From an uncultured Polaribacter sp. (GTDB lineage Bacteria; Bacteroidota; Bacteroidia; Flavobacteriales; Flavobacteriaceae): a stretch of DNA of 64,000 bases. Below, one piece after another: positions 10,159 to 19,796 of the stretch; positions within the stretch are counted from its first letter, which is position 1, and each line of letters starts with the position of its first letter. The stretch spans positions 1 through 64,000 of the forward strand of contig CAJWAC010000001.1 in NCBI GenBank assembly GCA_913020555.1. The letters run 5' to 3'. The translations under genes and the position numbers were made by a program. Under the pieces are notes generated by a model. That model saw nothing but the letters and a program-made list of their open reading frames with translations. It ran no database searches and was not told the origin of the DNA.

Positions 10159-11049
10159 CTAGTAATTGTATTGTTTTTTTATGGTAGGTGTACCTGTTAA
10201 AAAATCTAATAGACTCAAAAACAAATCTATTTCATAAGTAGTTTCTATAAAATACTTTTTAGGAGGTTTTGCAAAAAATGCATGCCCAACATCTGGGTAT
10301 AATTTTAAATCGCAATTACTGCCAACAGCCTCCATTTTAGATTTATAGTTTTCTACCGTGCTTACAGGTATTAGTTTATCTTTTGTACCTATTAGAATAA
10401 TGGTTGGTGGTGCTCCTTTTGTAATATTGTCTATGGGGGATATCTCTTTATATCTTTCTTTAAATCTGTTATAACCAAAAGAACCAGGACCATTATCTAT
10501 AACCGGGTTTAGCAGAGCTAATGCATTAGGAATACTGCTTATTTCTAAATTTTCGTCTGGATTATCTAACCCAATAATATTACCACAAGCAGCTGCCAAG
10601 TGGCCTCCTGCAGAACCACCTCCTGCAGCAATTTTATTTGGATTGATGTTTAATTTAATTGCATTTTCTCTTACATATCGTATGGCAGATTTTGCATCTT
10701 CTACTGCTTCAAAAGGGGTGGTATTGTGTTTGTTTTTAATTCTATATTCCGCAGAAATTGCTATTAAACCTCTAGAAGCAAAATACATGGCTTGTCTTTT
10801 AAACATGTCAGGGTTTCCTTTATTCCATCCTCCTCCATGAAAAAAAACGATACAATTGTATATTTTTTTTGTGCTAAAATTTAATGGCTTGTATAGGTAT
10901 AATTTTAATTCTGTCGTGTCAATTATTTTATAAACTATCTTTTCAGGAGAAATTAAAATCCTTTTATTTTGACTAAAACCCCTATTTGTAAAAAGTAAGC
11001 ATAAAATAATTAGTTTAAATAAAAGTTGCTTTAAGAATTGGACTGTCAT
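10159..11049 (-). CDS. Alpha/beta hydrolase, BD-FAE/acetyl-xylan-esterase-like carbohydrate esterase
   Basis: FFHGGGWNKGN oxyanion motif, GGGSAGGHLAAA nucleophile, DVGHAFF catalytic His. Confidence 0.82.
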   Translation of the reverse strand: MTVQFLKQLLFKLIILCLLFTNRGFSQNKRILISPEKIVYKIIDTTELKLYLYKPLNFSTKKIYNCIVFFHGGGWNKGNPDMFKRQAMYFASRGLIAISAEYRIKNKHNTTPFEAVEDAKSAIRYVRENAIKLNINPNKIAAGGGSAGGHLAAACGNIIGLDNPDENLEISSIPNALALLNPVIDNGPGSFGYNRFKERYKEISPIDNITKGAPPTIILIGTKDKLIPVSTVENYKSKMEAVGSNCDLKLYPDVGHAFFAKPPKKYFIETTYEIDLFLSLLDFLTGTPTIKKQYNY

Positions 11050-12677
11050 TATTCTTGTTTTTTACTTAGAATTTGCTGTACAGATTCTTCATCTTTAATA
11101 TTGTCTACAATTCTCCCAAAATCAGTATCTGTAATTTTTCTAAAATCTGCCAAACTTTTATCATTTTCGTATGTAACCATCAACTGTTTTAATTGTGATT
11201 TTAAATCTATAATTATAGGTTGATAAGACGCATCATTTATAATATTATGCATTTGTTGTGGATCTTTTTCTAAATCATACAATTCCCAAACATCTATATT
11301 ATAATAAAAATGAGCAAGTGTAAATTTTTGTGTTCTTATCCCATAATGAGGCTGTACGTGATGCCAAAAAGGAAATTCGTAGTAATGGTAATACATAGCT
11401 TCTTGCCAATCTTTTGGAGTATTGCCTTCTAAAATTTTCACAAAACTATTGCCTTGCATTTTTTGATTTGTTTTTATGCCTGCAAGCTCTAATAATGTTG
11501 GTGCAAAATCAATATTAGTTATAATATCTTCATTTACACTTCCAGGCTTAATTTTCTTAGGATATTTTACCATAAATGGCATTCTTAAGGATTCTTCGTA
11601 AATAAATCTTTTATCAAAAAAACCATGATCTCCTAAATAAAAACCTTGATCTGAAGTAATTACAATAACCGTATTTTCTTCTAAATTATTTTCTTTTAAA
11701 TATTTTAAAACTCTACCAATATTATCATCAACAGATTTTACACAAGCCAAATAATCTTTGATATAATTTTGATATCTCCATTTTTTGCCTTCTTCATCAC
11801 TCATATTTTCTGGCTGTACAATTTCTCCTTCTTTAGCACCATAAAAGTCCCACTTAATGGTTTCTCTGCCCTTTTTAATACTTTTAGGTCTTTCCAGCTT
11901 CATATCTCTTCTGCTAAAATATTCCATTGTCATTTCTGTATCTCCAGCAGTTTTTTCTCTTCCTTTGTAATTGTCATTAAAAGTTGATGGATAAGGCATT
12001 TCTATATCTTCCCAGAGCGTTTCATATTTCTGATCTGGTTGCCAAGGTCTATGAGGAGCTTTGTATTGTAAGACTAACATAAAAGGAGATTTAGTCTCTT
12101 TTGCCGTATCTAGCCAAGACAATGCGAAATTGGTACTTAGGTTGGTAGCGTAACCTGTTTCTTTTACATCATTCCCATTATCATTGTATACAGGATTCCA
12201 GTAATGCCCCTGTTGCCCAGCTGAATTGTGATATTTAAAGCTATCAAAACCAACAGGTTCTGTTCCTAAATGCCATTTACCAAACAAACCTGTTTTGTAT
12301 CCATTTTTTTGAAATTCTTGTGGGAATGTCCATTGTGAAGCATCAAATTTACCTCCGCTTTCATTTTTATAATAACCATTTATATTGCTGTAGTTACCAG
12401 TTAAAATAGCAGCTCTGCTTGGACCACAAATGGAGTTTGTTACCAAAACATCTTGAAACAACATGCCTTCTTTGGCAACTTTATCAATATTAGGTGTAGG
12501 CGCTAAATCCTTGTAAATTCCTCCATAAGCACTAATTGCTTGCGTGGTTAAATCATCTGCCATAATATATATGATATTAGGCTTCTCTAATACTTCTTTC
12601 TGTTTCTCTGTTTTGCAAGATGATAGACAAAGTATAGAAAGTATACTTGTGCATGCTATTTTTGTAAGTGTCCTCAT
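11049..12677 (-). CDS. Sulfatase, S1 (arylsulfatase-like) family lipoprotein
   Basis: NIIYIMADDLTTQ metal motif; SICGPSRAAILTG formylglycine motif; C-terminal YDLEKDPQQMHN. Confidence 0.93.
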   Translation of the reverse strand: MRTLTKIACTSILSILCLSSCKTEKQKEVLEKPNIIYIMADDLTTQAISAYGGIYKDLAPTPNIDKVAKEGMLFQDVLVTNSICGPSRAAILTGNYSNINGYYKNESGGKFDASQWTFPQEFQKNGYKTGLFGKWHLGTEPVGFDSFKYHNSAGQQGHYWNPVYNDNGNDVKETGYATNLSTNFALSWLDTAKETKSPFMLVLQYKAPHRPWQPDQKYETLWEDIEMPYPSTFNDNYKGREKTAGDTEMTMEYFSRRDMKLERPKSIKKGRETIKWDFYGAKEGEIVQPENMSDEEGKKWRYQNYIKDYLACVKSVDDNIGRVLKYLKENNLEENTVIVITSDQGFYLGDHGFFDKRFIYEESLRMPFMVKYPKKIKPGSVNEDIITNIDFAPTLLELAGIKTNQKMQGNSFVKILEGNTPKDWQEAMYYHYYEFPFWHHVQPHYGIRTQKFTLAHFYYNIDVWELYDLEKDPQQMHNIINDASYQPIIIDLKSQLKQLMVTYENDKSLADFRKITDTDFGRIVDNIKDEESVQQILSKKQE

Positions 12678-12682
12678 AATAA

Positions 12683-14086
12683 TTACTTATTATTAATTTT
12701 TTGGTTTAAAAGTATACTCAAACTATCTACAGTTTTTTTGTAGGCTGCTTTTTCCGCTAAATTGTTGTTCTCATTAGGGTCTAAATGATGATCATACAAC
12801 ATTCTGGCAAGTGTTTTAGATTTCTTTTGCCATTCTGTGTATGCATATTTTTCGGTAATTAAAGTTTCTCCTTTTTGATATCTAGCAAAAGCATTATTTT
12901 TAAAAGATTTTGAAGGATTGTTTAAAGCATTCACTAAAGAGTTTCCTTCTAAATGTGAAGGTTTGCTGATGTTTGTTAAATCACAAATTGTAGGATACAA
13001 ATCAACTAGCTCTGCAATTGAATTGGTTTTTTTATTAATTTTATTATTTGGAGCACTTATAATTAAAGGTACATTAAGTGCAACATTAAAATTACTATGT
13101 TTTGCCCATAAACTGTGTTCCATTAAACTCCAACCATGGTCACCCACTAAAATAACGACGGTGTTATTTTTAAGTTTTAAATCTTCTAAGCTTTTTAATA
13201 ATTTGCCTATTTGAGCGTCTACGTAACTCACAGAGGCATAATAACCATGAATTAGTGTTTTTGCCATTTCATGGGAAACCTGTCCTTTTTTAGGAATATC
13301 TTTGTAATAACGTAACTCCCCCCAATTGTGTTTTGCCCAATTCGGAGCAGATTCTGGGAATGTATTATTTTCAGGAAGCTTAATATCTTCTCTATTGTAT
13401 AAATCCCAATATTTTTTTGGCGCATTAAAAGGCAAGTGTGGTTTTACAAAACCCACAGCAAGAAAAAATGGCTTGCCATTTTCTTTTAACTTTTTTAAAT
13501 CTTCAATTGATTTTTTTGCAGTTTTACCATCATTATATGCGTCATCAGCTACATCAATATTTTCATAAGCATAGCCATGTACTCCATTTTTTTCTAATGA
13601 GATATTTTCTTCAGACAGATAGTTTCTCCATCCTTTTTTATATGGATACCATTCTTCATCCCACTCCTCAATATCATATTTTAAATGGGTTATTTTATTA
13701 TTACTTATAGTAGTGTAACCGTTATTTTTTAAATGCTCAACAAGTGTTAAGGTTTCAGGGGTTTCTTTTTTAATGCTAGCATTGTATCTTAAAAATTGAT
13801 TTTTAGTAGGTCTTAAACCAGTTAATAAACTCGCTCTAGAAGCTCCGCAAACAGGAACATTGCAATATGCTTTGTTAAAAACAACACCTGATTTTGCCAA
13901 CATCTCAATATTAGGATTTACAATCTGTTGTTGCCCATAAATACTTAGTTGTGGCCGTAAATCATCCACCATTATAAAAAGAACATTCTTTTTTATTGAT
14001 GGATTTAACATCACTTTTTCTTTGGTTGATTTACAACCGATTAAGAACATCATAAATCCAGAAAACAAGAGCTTGTAATAATTCAT
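12683..14086 (-). CDS. Sulfatase, iduronate-2-sulfatase-like
   Basis: VLFIMVDDLRPQL; VCGASRASLLTG formylglycine motif; AVGFVKPHLPFNAPKKYWDLY. Confidence 0.92.
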   Translation of the reverse strand: MNYYKLLFSGFMMFLIGCKSTKEKVMLNPSIKKNVLFIMVDDLRPQLSIYGQQQIVNPNIEMLAKSGVVFNKAYCNVPVCGASRASLLTGLRPTKNQFLRYNASIKKETPETLTLVEHLKNNGYTTISNNKITHLKYDIEEWDEEWYPYKKGWRNYLSEENISLEKNGVHGYAYENIDVADDAYNDGKTAKKSIEDLKKLKENGKPFFLAVGFVKPHLPFNAPKKYWDLYNREDIKLPENNTFPESAPNWAKHNWGELRYYKDIPKKGQVSHEMAKTLIHGYYASVSYVDAQIGKLLKSLEDLKLKNNTVVILVGDHGWSLMEHSLWAKHSNFNVALNVPLIISAPNNKINKKTNSIAELVDLYPTICDLTNISKPSHLEGNSLVNALNNPSKSFKNNAFARYQKGETLITEKYAYTEWQKKSKTLARMLYDHHLDPNENNNLAEKAAYKKTVDSLSILLNQKINNK

Positions 14087-16411
14087 TTAAAGATCAATTC
14101 TATTTTTAACGGTTAATATTTTGGTTTGCAAATCTTTATTTGCTGAAGAACTTCCTGTCATGATTATAAATTCTCCAGGTTCTACACAATAGTTCATTTG
14201 TATATCATAAAAAGCCAAGCTTTTACTATCTATAGAAAAATCAATAGTTTTAGTTTCACCAACTTTTAAAAGAACTCTTTTGTATCCTTTTAGCTCTTTT
14301 ACGGGTCTTGTTGCAGAGCTTACCTTATCTCTTATATATAGCTGTACAACCTCTTCTCCATCTAATTTACCAACATTGGTAACATCTACAGAAACCTTTA
14401 TTGTATTGTTTGTTACTAATGTATCTTTTGATAACTTAGGTTCTCCATATTTGAATTTTGTATAACTTAATCCATAACCAAATGGATATAAAGGCTTATT
14501 TTTTTCATCTAAATATCTATGGAAATTTATAGAAGGTTTGTGATTATAAATCATTCTTAATTGCCCCACACTTCTTGCCACCGTTAATGGTAATTTTCCA
14601 CTTGGATTTACATCACCAAATAAAATTTGAGCTAGAGCTGTGCCACCTAAATTACCGGGTTCCCATGTTTCTAAAATTGCTGCAACATTTTCTTGTAACC
14701 AAGGTTCTGAAATTGGTTTTCCGTTAACCAAAACCACAATTACTGGTGTACCCGTATTGTGAATAGCTTTAACAAGTTGTAATTGTTTACCTGCTAGATT
14801 AAGATTTGCACGCCCTTTGTTTTCTCCTGCGGTTTTATCTTTCCATTTGTAACGCATAGAATTATCTCCAACAACAACAACAGCATAATCAGCAATTTTT
14901 GCTTTTTGAGCAGCTTTTTGAATAGCTGAATCTTTTATATTTCTTATATTTTCTCCAGAATCAAAGAAATCTACTTCATATCCTTTTGTTTCTGATAAGT
15001 CTCTAATTCCTTCAAAAATTGTGTTTACATTTTCTTCGGGTTGTTTGGCGTGCCAATCTCCCAAAGTTGTTTGGTTATTTGCATTAGGGCCCGTTATAAA
15101 TAGCTTCTTTTTTGATGGATTAGTTTTTAGGGGTAAAATTCCATTATTTTTAAGTAAAACGATTCCTTTTTGAGCCGTTTCTAATGCTGTTTTTTGGTGT
15201 TCTTTTGTATTAATCTTTTCATTTATTTTTTCTAAATCAACAAAACGATTTTCAAATAATCCTAATTTAAATTTTGCAGTTAATATTTTTCTACACGATT
15301 GATCAATACGTTTTTCAGAAATTTTTCCATCGTTAACCGCCTTAATAATAGCCTGTACAAATTTTGGCCCATGCATATGCATATCCATACCAGCATCCAC
15401 AGATAAAAAAGAAGCTTCATTCATATCTTTTGCAACATGATGCAATGTTTCAATACGCTCTATATCAAGCCAATCACTTACATAAAAACCATTAAAACTC
15501 ATTTCATTTCTTAAAACATCAGTCATTAACCATTTGTTCATATGACATGGAATTCCGTTTAGTTCATTATGTGCTGCCATAATTGAAAAAACTCCAGCTT
15601 CTATTGCTTTTTGGTATGGAGGCAGATGAACTTCTCTTAACGTTCTTTGAGAAATATCAGCAGGCGCAGCATTTAATCCATTTATAGATTCACCACCAGC
15701 AATCATATGTTTAGCGCAAGCAATTACTTTTTCAGTTCCTGTAAAATCATTTTGTTGAAAACCTTCAATCATCGCTTTTCCTAAATTGCCTACTAAAAAA
15801 GGATCTTCTCCAAAAGTTTCACCAACTCTTCCCCATCTTGGATCTCTTAAAACATCAATATTTGGTGTGAAAGTCCAGTGAGATCCTGTTGCCCTCATTT
15901 CTTTTGCTGTTTGTTTAGCAACATCATATAAGAAACTATTTTGCCAGGTTGAGGCTAAACTTATTGGAGATGGATATACAGTTGTTCCTGAAACTAATGC
16001 ATTACCATGTATGGCGTCTATACCAATTAATAGGGGTATTTTTAGCGGAGATTGCAATGCTAATTCTTGCAAATAATTAGCTTCTTTTGCGGTTAAAACA
16101 TGCAGAAATGAACCTATTTTTCCTTCAATAGTTAATTTTGTTACATCATTAATGGATAAATCCTTGTAAAACCCTTGGGCGTCATTATTGGCTTTATCAT
16201 CATTTGGATTACCAGCTCGCATATGATCTAAACCTACAAACTGATTCATTTGAGAAACTTTCTCCTCTAATGACATCCTATTCATTAAATCTTTGATTCT
16301 TTTTTCAATAGGTTCTTTGGCGTCTAAATAAATTAAACTGTCCTTTTTTTCACTACAAGATGAAATGAGAATTAATAAAGCGAAAATGATTTTTGAAATT
16401 TTGGTGTTCAT
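14087..16411 (-). CDS. Glycoside hydrolase family 3 (beta-glucosidase/beta-xylosidase)
   Basis: RIKDLMNRMSLEEKVSQM, FTPNIDVLRDPRWGRVGETFGEDP, nucleophile GFYVSDWLDI, C-terminal Fn3-like domain. Confidence 0.94.
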   Translation of the reverse strand: MNTKISKIIFALLILISSCSEKKDSLIYLDAKEPIEKRIKDLMNRMSLEEKVSQMNQFVGLDHMRAGNPNDDKANNDAQGFYKDLSINDVTKLTIEGKIGSFLHVLTAKEANYLQELALQSPLKIPLLIGIDAIHGNALVSGTTVYPSPISLASTWQNSFLYDVAKQTAKEMRATGSHWTFTPNIDVLRDPRWGRVGETFGEDPFLVGNLGKAMIEGFQQNDFTGTEKVIACAKHMIAGGESINGLNAAPADISQRTLREVHLPPYQKAIEAGVFSIMAAHNELNGIPCHMNKWLMTDVLRNEMSFNGFYVSDWLDIERIETLHHVAKDMNEASFLSVDAGMDMHMHGPKFVQAIIKAVNDGKISEKRIDQSCRKILTAKFKLGLFENRFVDLEKINEKINTKEHQKTALETAQKGIVLLKNNGILPLKTNPSKKKLFITGPNANNQTTLGDWHAKQPEENVNTIFEGIRDLSETKGYEVDFFDSGENIRNIKDSAIQKAAQKAKIADYAVVVVGDNSMRYKWKDKTAGENKGRANLNLAGKQLQLVKAIHNTGTPVIVVLVNGKPISEPWLQENVAAILETWEPGNLGGTALAQILFGDVNPSGKLPLTVARSVGQLRMIYNHKPSINFHRYLDEKNKPLYPFGYGLSYTKFKYGEPKLSKDTLVTNNTIKVSVDVTNVGKLDGEEVVQLYIRDKVSSATRPVKELKGYKRVLLKVGETKTIDFSIDSKSLAFYDIQMNYCVEPGEFIIMTGSSSANKDLQTKILTVKNRIDL

Positions 16412-16419
16412 TTATAATT

Positions 16420-17511
16420 CTATTTTTTTAGAGCACTATAAATTACTTTATAAGCTGGATTTGGTTTGAAATCTTTATCATAAATTGAGTGGAATGCACC
16501 TAATTTGCCCCTTTTACTTCTTACTGATAAATCCCATAAATTTAGAGTAACCACTCCTGATTTTGACTTTTCCTCTAAAACATCAATAATTTTTTGATAG
16601 ACTTCTGCTTGTTTTTTAGAAGCTTCATTTAGTTTGCTCTCATCTTCAATAAAATAATCTAGCTCTGTGATATGGAATTCGAGTTCATTTTCATGAGCCC
16701 AATCAATTAATTTTGCTAATTTCTTAATTTGATTTTTGGTGTCGGTTACAAATGCTTCGGTTGTTTTACTGAGAAGAATATGTGCTTGCCACCCAATAGC
16801 GTCAACTCTTAAACCTTTAGAGCGAATATAAAGTATGGTTTTTTTAAGCTTATCCCACATTTTATCTTGCATTCCTCCATTTTGATTGTATACAAGTTTT
16901 ATATTAGGAGCATGTTTATTTGCAATTTCAAAAGCTTTAAGAATGTATTTAGGATAATCATTTTCATCTAAACCAATTTTTAACCAAGGGTTTTCCCATT
17001 TATCAGTTCCTGGTTTAGGGCCAAACCATTTCCCGTAAGGTAAAATAGTTTCATTAACAACATCCATCCATTTTACACTTTTTACGTTATTGATTTTTTT
17101 TGCAAAAGCAGTCGTAAATTCCACCATATTTTCAAGTAATTCTTCAGGTTTTCTGAAATCCTCTTTTGCCCACTTTGAAGCTTGCGGACTAATTGGACCA
17201 TGCAAACGAAGGATTAAATTATGTTTATTTGCAAAATTTATAAAGTCGTTTATTTGATTCCATTTCCAAACATTAGGTTTAGGGTGAATTCGACTTTGTT
17301 TCGCAGCATTTGCTGGGGTTAAATACTTAAAATCTTTTAAAAATAATTCTTCTTTTATTGTACCCAACTCGCGATAATTTAAAGTAGCACCAATAATCAA
17401 TTTTTTATCATCAACTACTTCGCTTTTGTTTTGAGCCATTATTAAAAATTGACTTGTTAAAAGAACAATTATCAAAGAACTTTTTAAAACTTTTCCCTTT
17501 ATTGATAGCAT
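16420..17511 (-). CDS. Glycoside hydrolase family 10 endo-1,4-beta-xylanase
   Basis: LRLHGPISPQASKWAK, DVVNETI acid/base, HITELDYF nucleophile. Confidence 0.9.
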   Translation of the reverse strand: MLSIKGKVLKSSLIIVLLTSQFLIMAQNKSEVVDDKKLIIGATLNYRELGTIKEELFLKDFKYLTPANAAKQSRIHPKPNVWKWNQINDFINFANKHNLILRLHGPISPQASKWAKEDFRKPEELLENMVEFTTAFAKKINNVKSVKWMDVVNETILPYGKWFGPKPGTDKWENPWLKIGLDENDYPKYILKAFEIANKHAPNIKLVYNQNGGMQDKMWDKLKKTILYIRSKGLRVDAIGWQAHILLSKTTEAFVTDTKNQIKKLAKLIDWAHENELEFHITELDYFIEDESKLNEASKKQAEVYQKIIDVLEEKSKSGVVTLNLWDLSVRSKRGKLGAFHSIYDKDFKPNPAYKVIYSALKK

Positions 17512-17521
17512 TTCTAATTCT

Positions 17522-19399
17522 CTATTTTTGGTTTAGTTCTCTCTGTTTGGTTCTTTCCAATTTACTAATTTCTGTAACCTGTATATTTGTAAATTCTTCT
17601 AGAAGCTTTTTTCTTGTAGCTGAAAATGTTGCTTTATAAATAACTTTCTTTTCATCTTGAGTTAGATTTTTACCTCTTGTCTTTTTTGCGTTAGAAGCAT
17701 ATTTTTGATATAACGTTTTATTTAAAAAAATAACTTTTTGTTCAGGAAATGTCATTTGAGATGCTATAAATTCTGTAATTGTATTTGCTCTTTTTTGAGC
17801 ATACTTATTTTTTGGTTCAGAATTCTCAACCACTTCTTTTTTAATGATTTTCTTTTGATTAATTTGAGATTTAAAATAACGTGCAGCTAATGTTTGAAAT
17901 GTTGCTTTTGTTTTTTGATATTCCTTGTAATCTATTTTATTTTCGGTTTCATAAGGATCATTTTTATAATCATACAATTCTTCACCAAAAATATCCTCTT
18001 TATATATAGGCTCTGTACTTTTTTTATTGTTAATCCATACCGTATAACGTAACTGATTTGTTCTAAAACTATAACCCATCCTTTTTCCTCTAGGATATTG
18101 ACTTACAGCAAATATTTTGGAAGTATTTGCCTCTCCTTTTAAATGCGATTTTAAACTGATGCCATCTAAATTTTCAGGAACTTTGATTTCAGTCAAATCG
18201 CATAATGTTGGAAATAAGTCAACAAATTCAGTTGGGGAAGAAACTTTATTCTTTTCATTTATTCTAGGATCTGAAATAATTAAAGGAGATCGCGTAGCTT
18301 GTTCAAAGTTTGAATGTTTATTCCATAAACTATGATCTCCAAGGTGCCAACCATGATCTCCCCAAAGCACAATAATTGTATTTTTATCTAATCCTTTATT
18401 CTTTAATTTTTCAATAATTTTCCCAATTTGTGCATCTATATAACTTGTTGCTGCATAATAACCATGAATAAGCTTTTTTTGTAGGTTTTTATCTAAATCT
18501 AATAAGCCCGAACTGTTTAATTTATAATTGATACTGGGATCTTTATAACTTTGCATTTCACCCGCTTTATGATAGGCAATGTCTACAGGGTTTTTAGATT
18601 TTTTTTGGTAGGGAGCCAATTCAATTTTATTTTCATCATATAAATCCCAATATTTTTTTGGGGCTACAAATGGTAAATGAGGGCGTTTAAACCCCACTGC
18701 TAAAAAGAAAGGTTTTGAATTATCTATGTTTTCTATAATTTCAATACTTCTGTTTGCAATTGCACCATCTACGTAAGCACCATCTGGTACATCTACATTT
18801 TCGTAAGGAGGTTTATATTGATCTCTAATATATTTATTTAGGTTTTTAACACCTTTTTTTTGTCCTTTTTTTCTTAATTCATAAATTTTATTTTTTATTT
18901 CTTCACTTTGATAAAAACCTAAGGCTGGTTGTGAAAACCCTTCAGGATACGAAAAGCTACTTTCTTTTATGAAAGGAACACTCCAAGAAGGTTGGTCTTT
19001 TTGGTTATCTACACATCGTGGATCAAAAATTTTACCCAAACCAATCGTAGTATATCCTTCATTTTTAAAATGTTGAGGAATTGTAAGTATATCAGGATTC
19101 ACATCTCTCATTTTTGTTTTTAAATCCCATACTTGCGTGTAATCAGGTCTTTTCCCAGTTAAAACACTTGCGCGAGAAGGTCCACAAATGGCTTGCTGTA
19201 CATGGTTGTTTAAAAATGTAGTGCCTTTATCTGCAATAGCATCAATATTCGGTGTGTTTGCAAAATTGTCATTATAAGCACCAAGAGTTGGTTTTAAATC
19301 GTCTACAGCAATAAATAATATATTTGGTTTTTGATTTTCTTGAGCACTTAAATTCACAAAATATAAAAGTAAAAAGGGCAAGAGTATTAATTTCTTCAT
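17522..19399 (-). CDS. Sulfatase (iduronate-2-sulfatase-like) with extra C-terminal helical domain
   Basis: ILFIAVDDLKPTL, AICGPSRASVLTG; about 100-residue charged helical extension after the sulfatase fold. Confidence 0.92.
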   Translation of the reverse strand: MKKLILLPFLLLYFVNLSAQENQKPNILFIAVDDLKPTLGAYNDNFANTPNIDAIADKGTTFLNNHVQQAICGPSRASVLTGKRPDYTQVWDLKTKMRDVNPDILTIPQHFKNEGYTTIGLGKIFDPRCVDNQKDQPSWSVPFIKESSFSYPEGFSQPALGFYQSEEIKNKIYELRKKGQKKGVKNLNKYIRDQYKPPYENVDVPDGAYVDGAIANRSIEIIENIDNSKPFFLAVGFKRPHLPFVAPKKYWDLYDENKIELAPYQKKSKNPVDIAYHKAGEMQSYKDPSINYKLNSSGLLDLDKNLQKKLIHGYYAATSYIDAQIGKIIEKLKNKGLDKNTIIVLWGDHGWHLGDHSLWNKHSNFEQATRSPLIISDPRINEKNKVSSPTEFVDLFPTLCDLTEIKVPENLDGISLKSHLKGEANTSKIFAVSQYPRGKRMGYSFRTNQLRYTVWINNKKSTEPIYKEDIFGEELYDYKNDPYETENKIDYKEYQKTKATFQTLAARYFKSQINQKKIIKKEVVENSEPKNKYAQKRANTITEFIASQMTFPEQKVIFLNKTLYQKYASNAKKTRGKNLTQDEKKVIYKATFSATRKKLLEEFTNIQVTEISKLERTKQRELNQK

Positions 19400-19642
19400 T
19401 GATTTATTATTTAATTTAATCCTTCTAAATAATCAGTGGACGCTTTTTTTTGAAAATTAGCATTTAATAATAGCGGTCATTTTTTTATTAGTATTGTGAT
19501 GAGTCGCAGTTAAAAATCATCGTAATTAAAGCCTCAAACAATTATTATGCATTTATTTAATTAGAAATTGTCTGCACAAATAAAAAAATTTATATGTTTA
19601 AACTATTTAACAAAGTTATCTTTCAGAAAATAGTTTTTTTAA

Positions 19643-19680
19643 AATTTTTGAGGATAAACCTATAAATTTTGAGGATACCT
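19643..19680. promoter_or_regulatory. Tandem direct repeat aaTTTTGAGGATAnnCCT, candidate operator in the divergent promoter region
   Basis: TGAGGATA at 19649-19656 and 19670-19677, spaced 21 bp, between divergent sulfatase and DUF1800 genes. Confidence 0.5.
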
Positions 19681-19796
19681 GTTTTTTAATCTCAACTTTA
19701 AATTCAATAAAGTTATATTTAATTATTAAATTTCTTAGGACGCAAAAATTAAACCTTTAAAAGAAAATATAGTCCAAAAACAAAGTATTAATTAAA

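Noticed and set aside
12918-13710. Plus-strand ORFs 12918-13214, 13326-13568, 13438-13710
   Set aside because: Antisense to a clear sulfatase; low-complexity Phe/Leu/Ser/Lys composition of shadow ORFs and no plausible family motif
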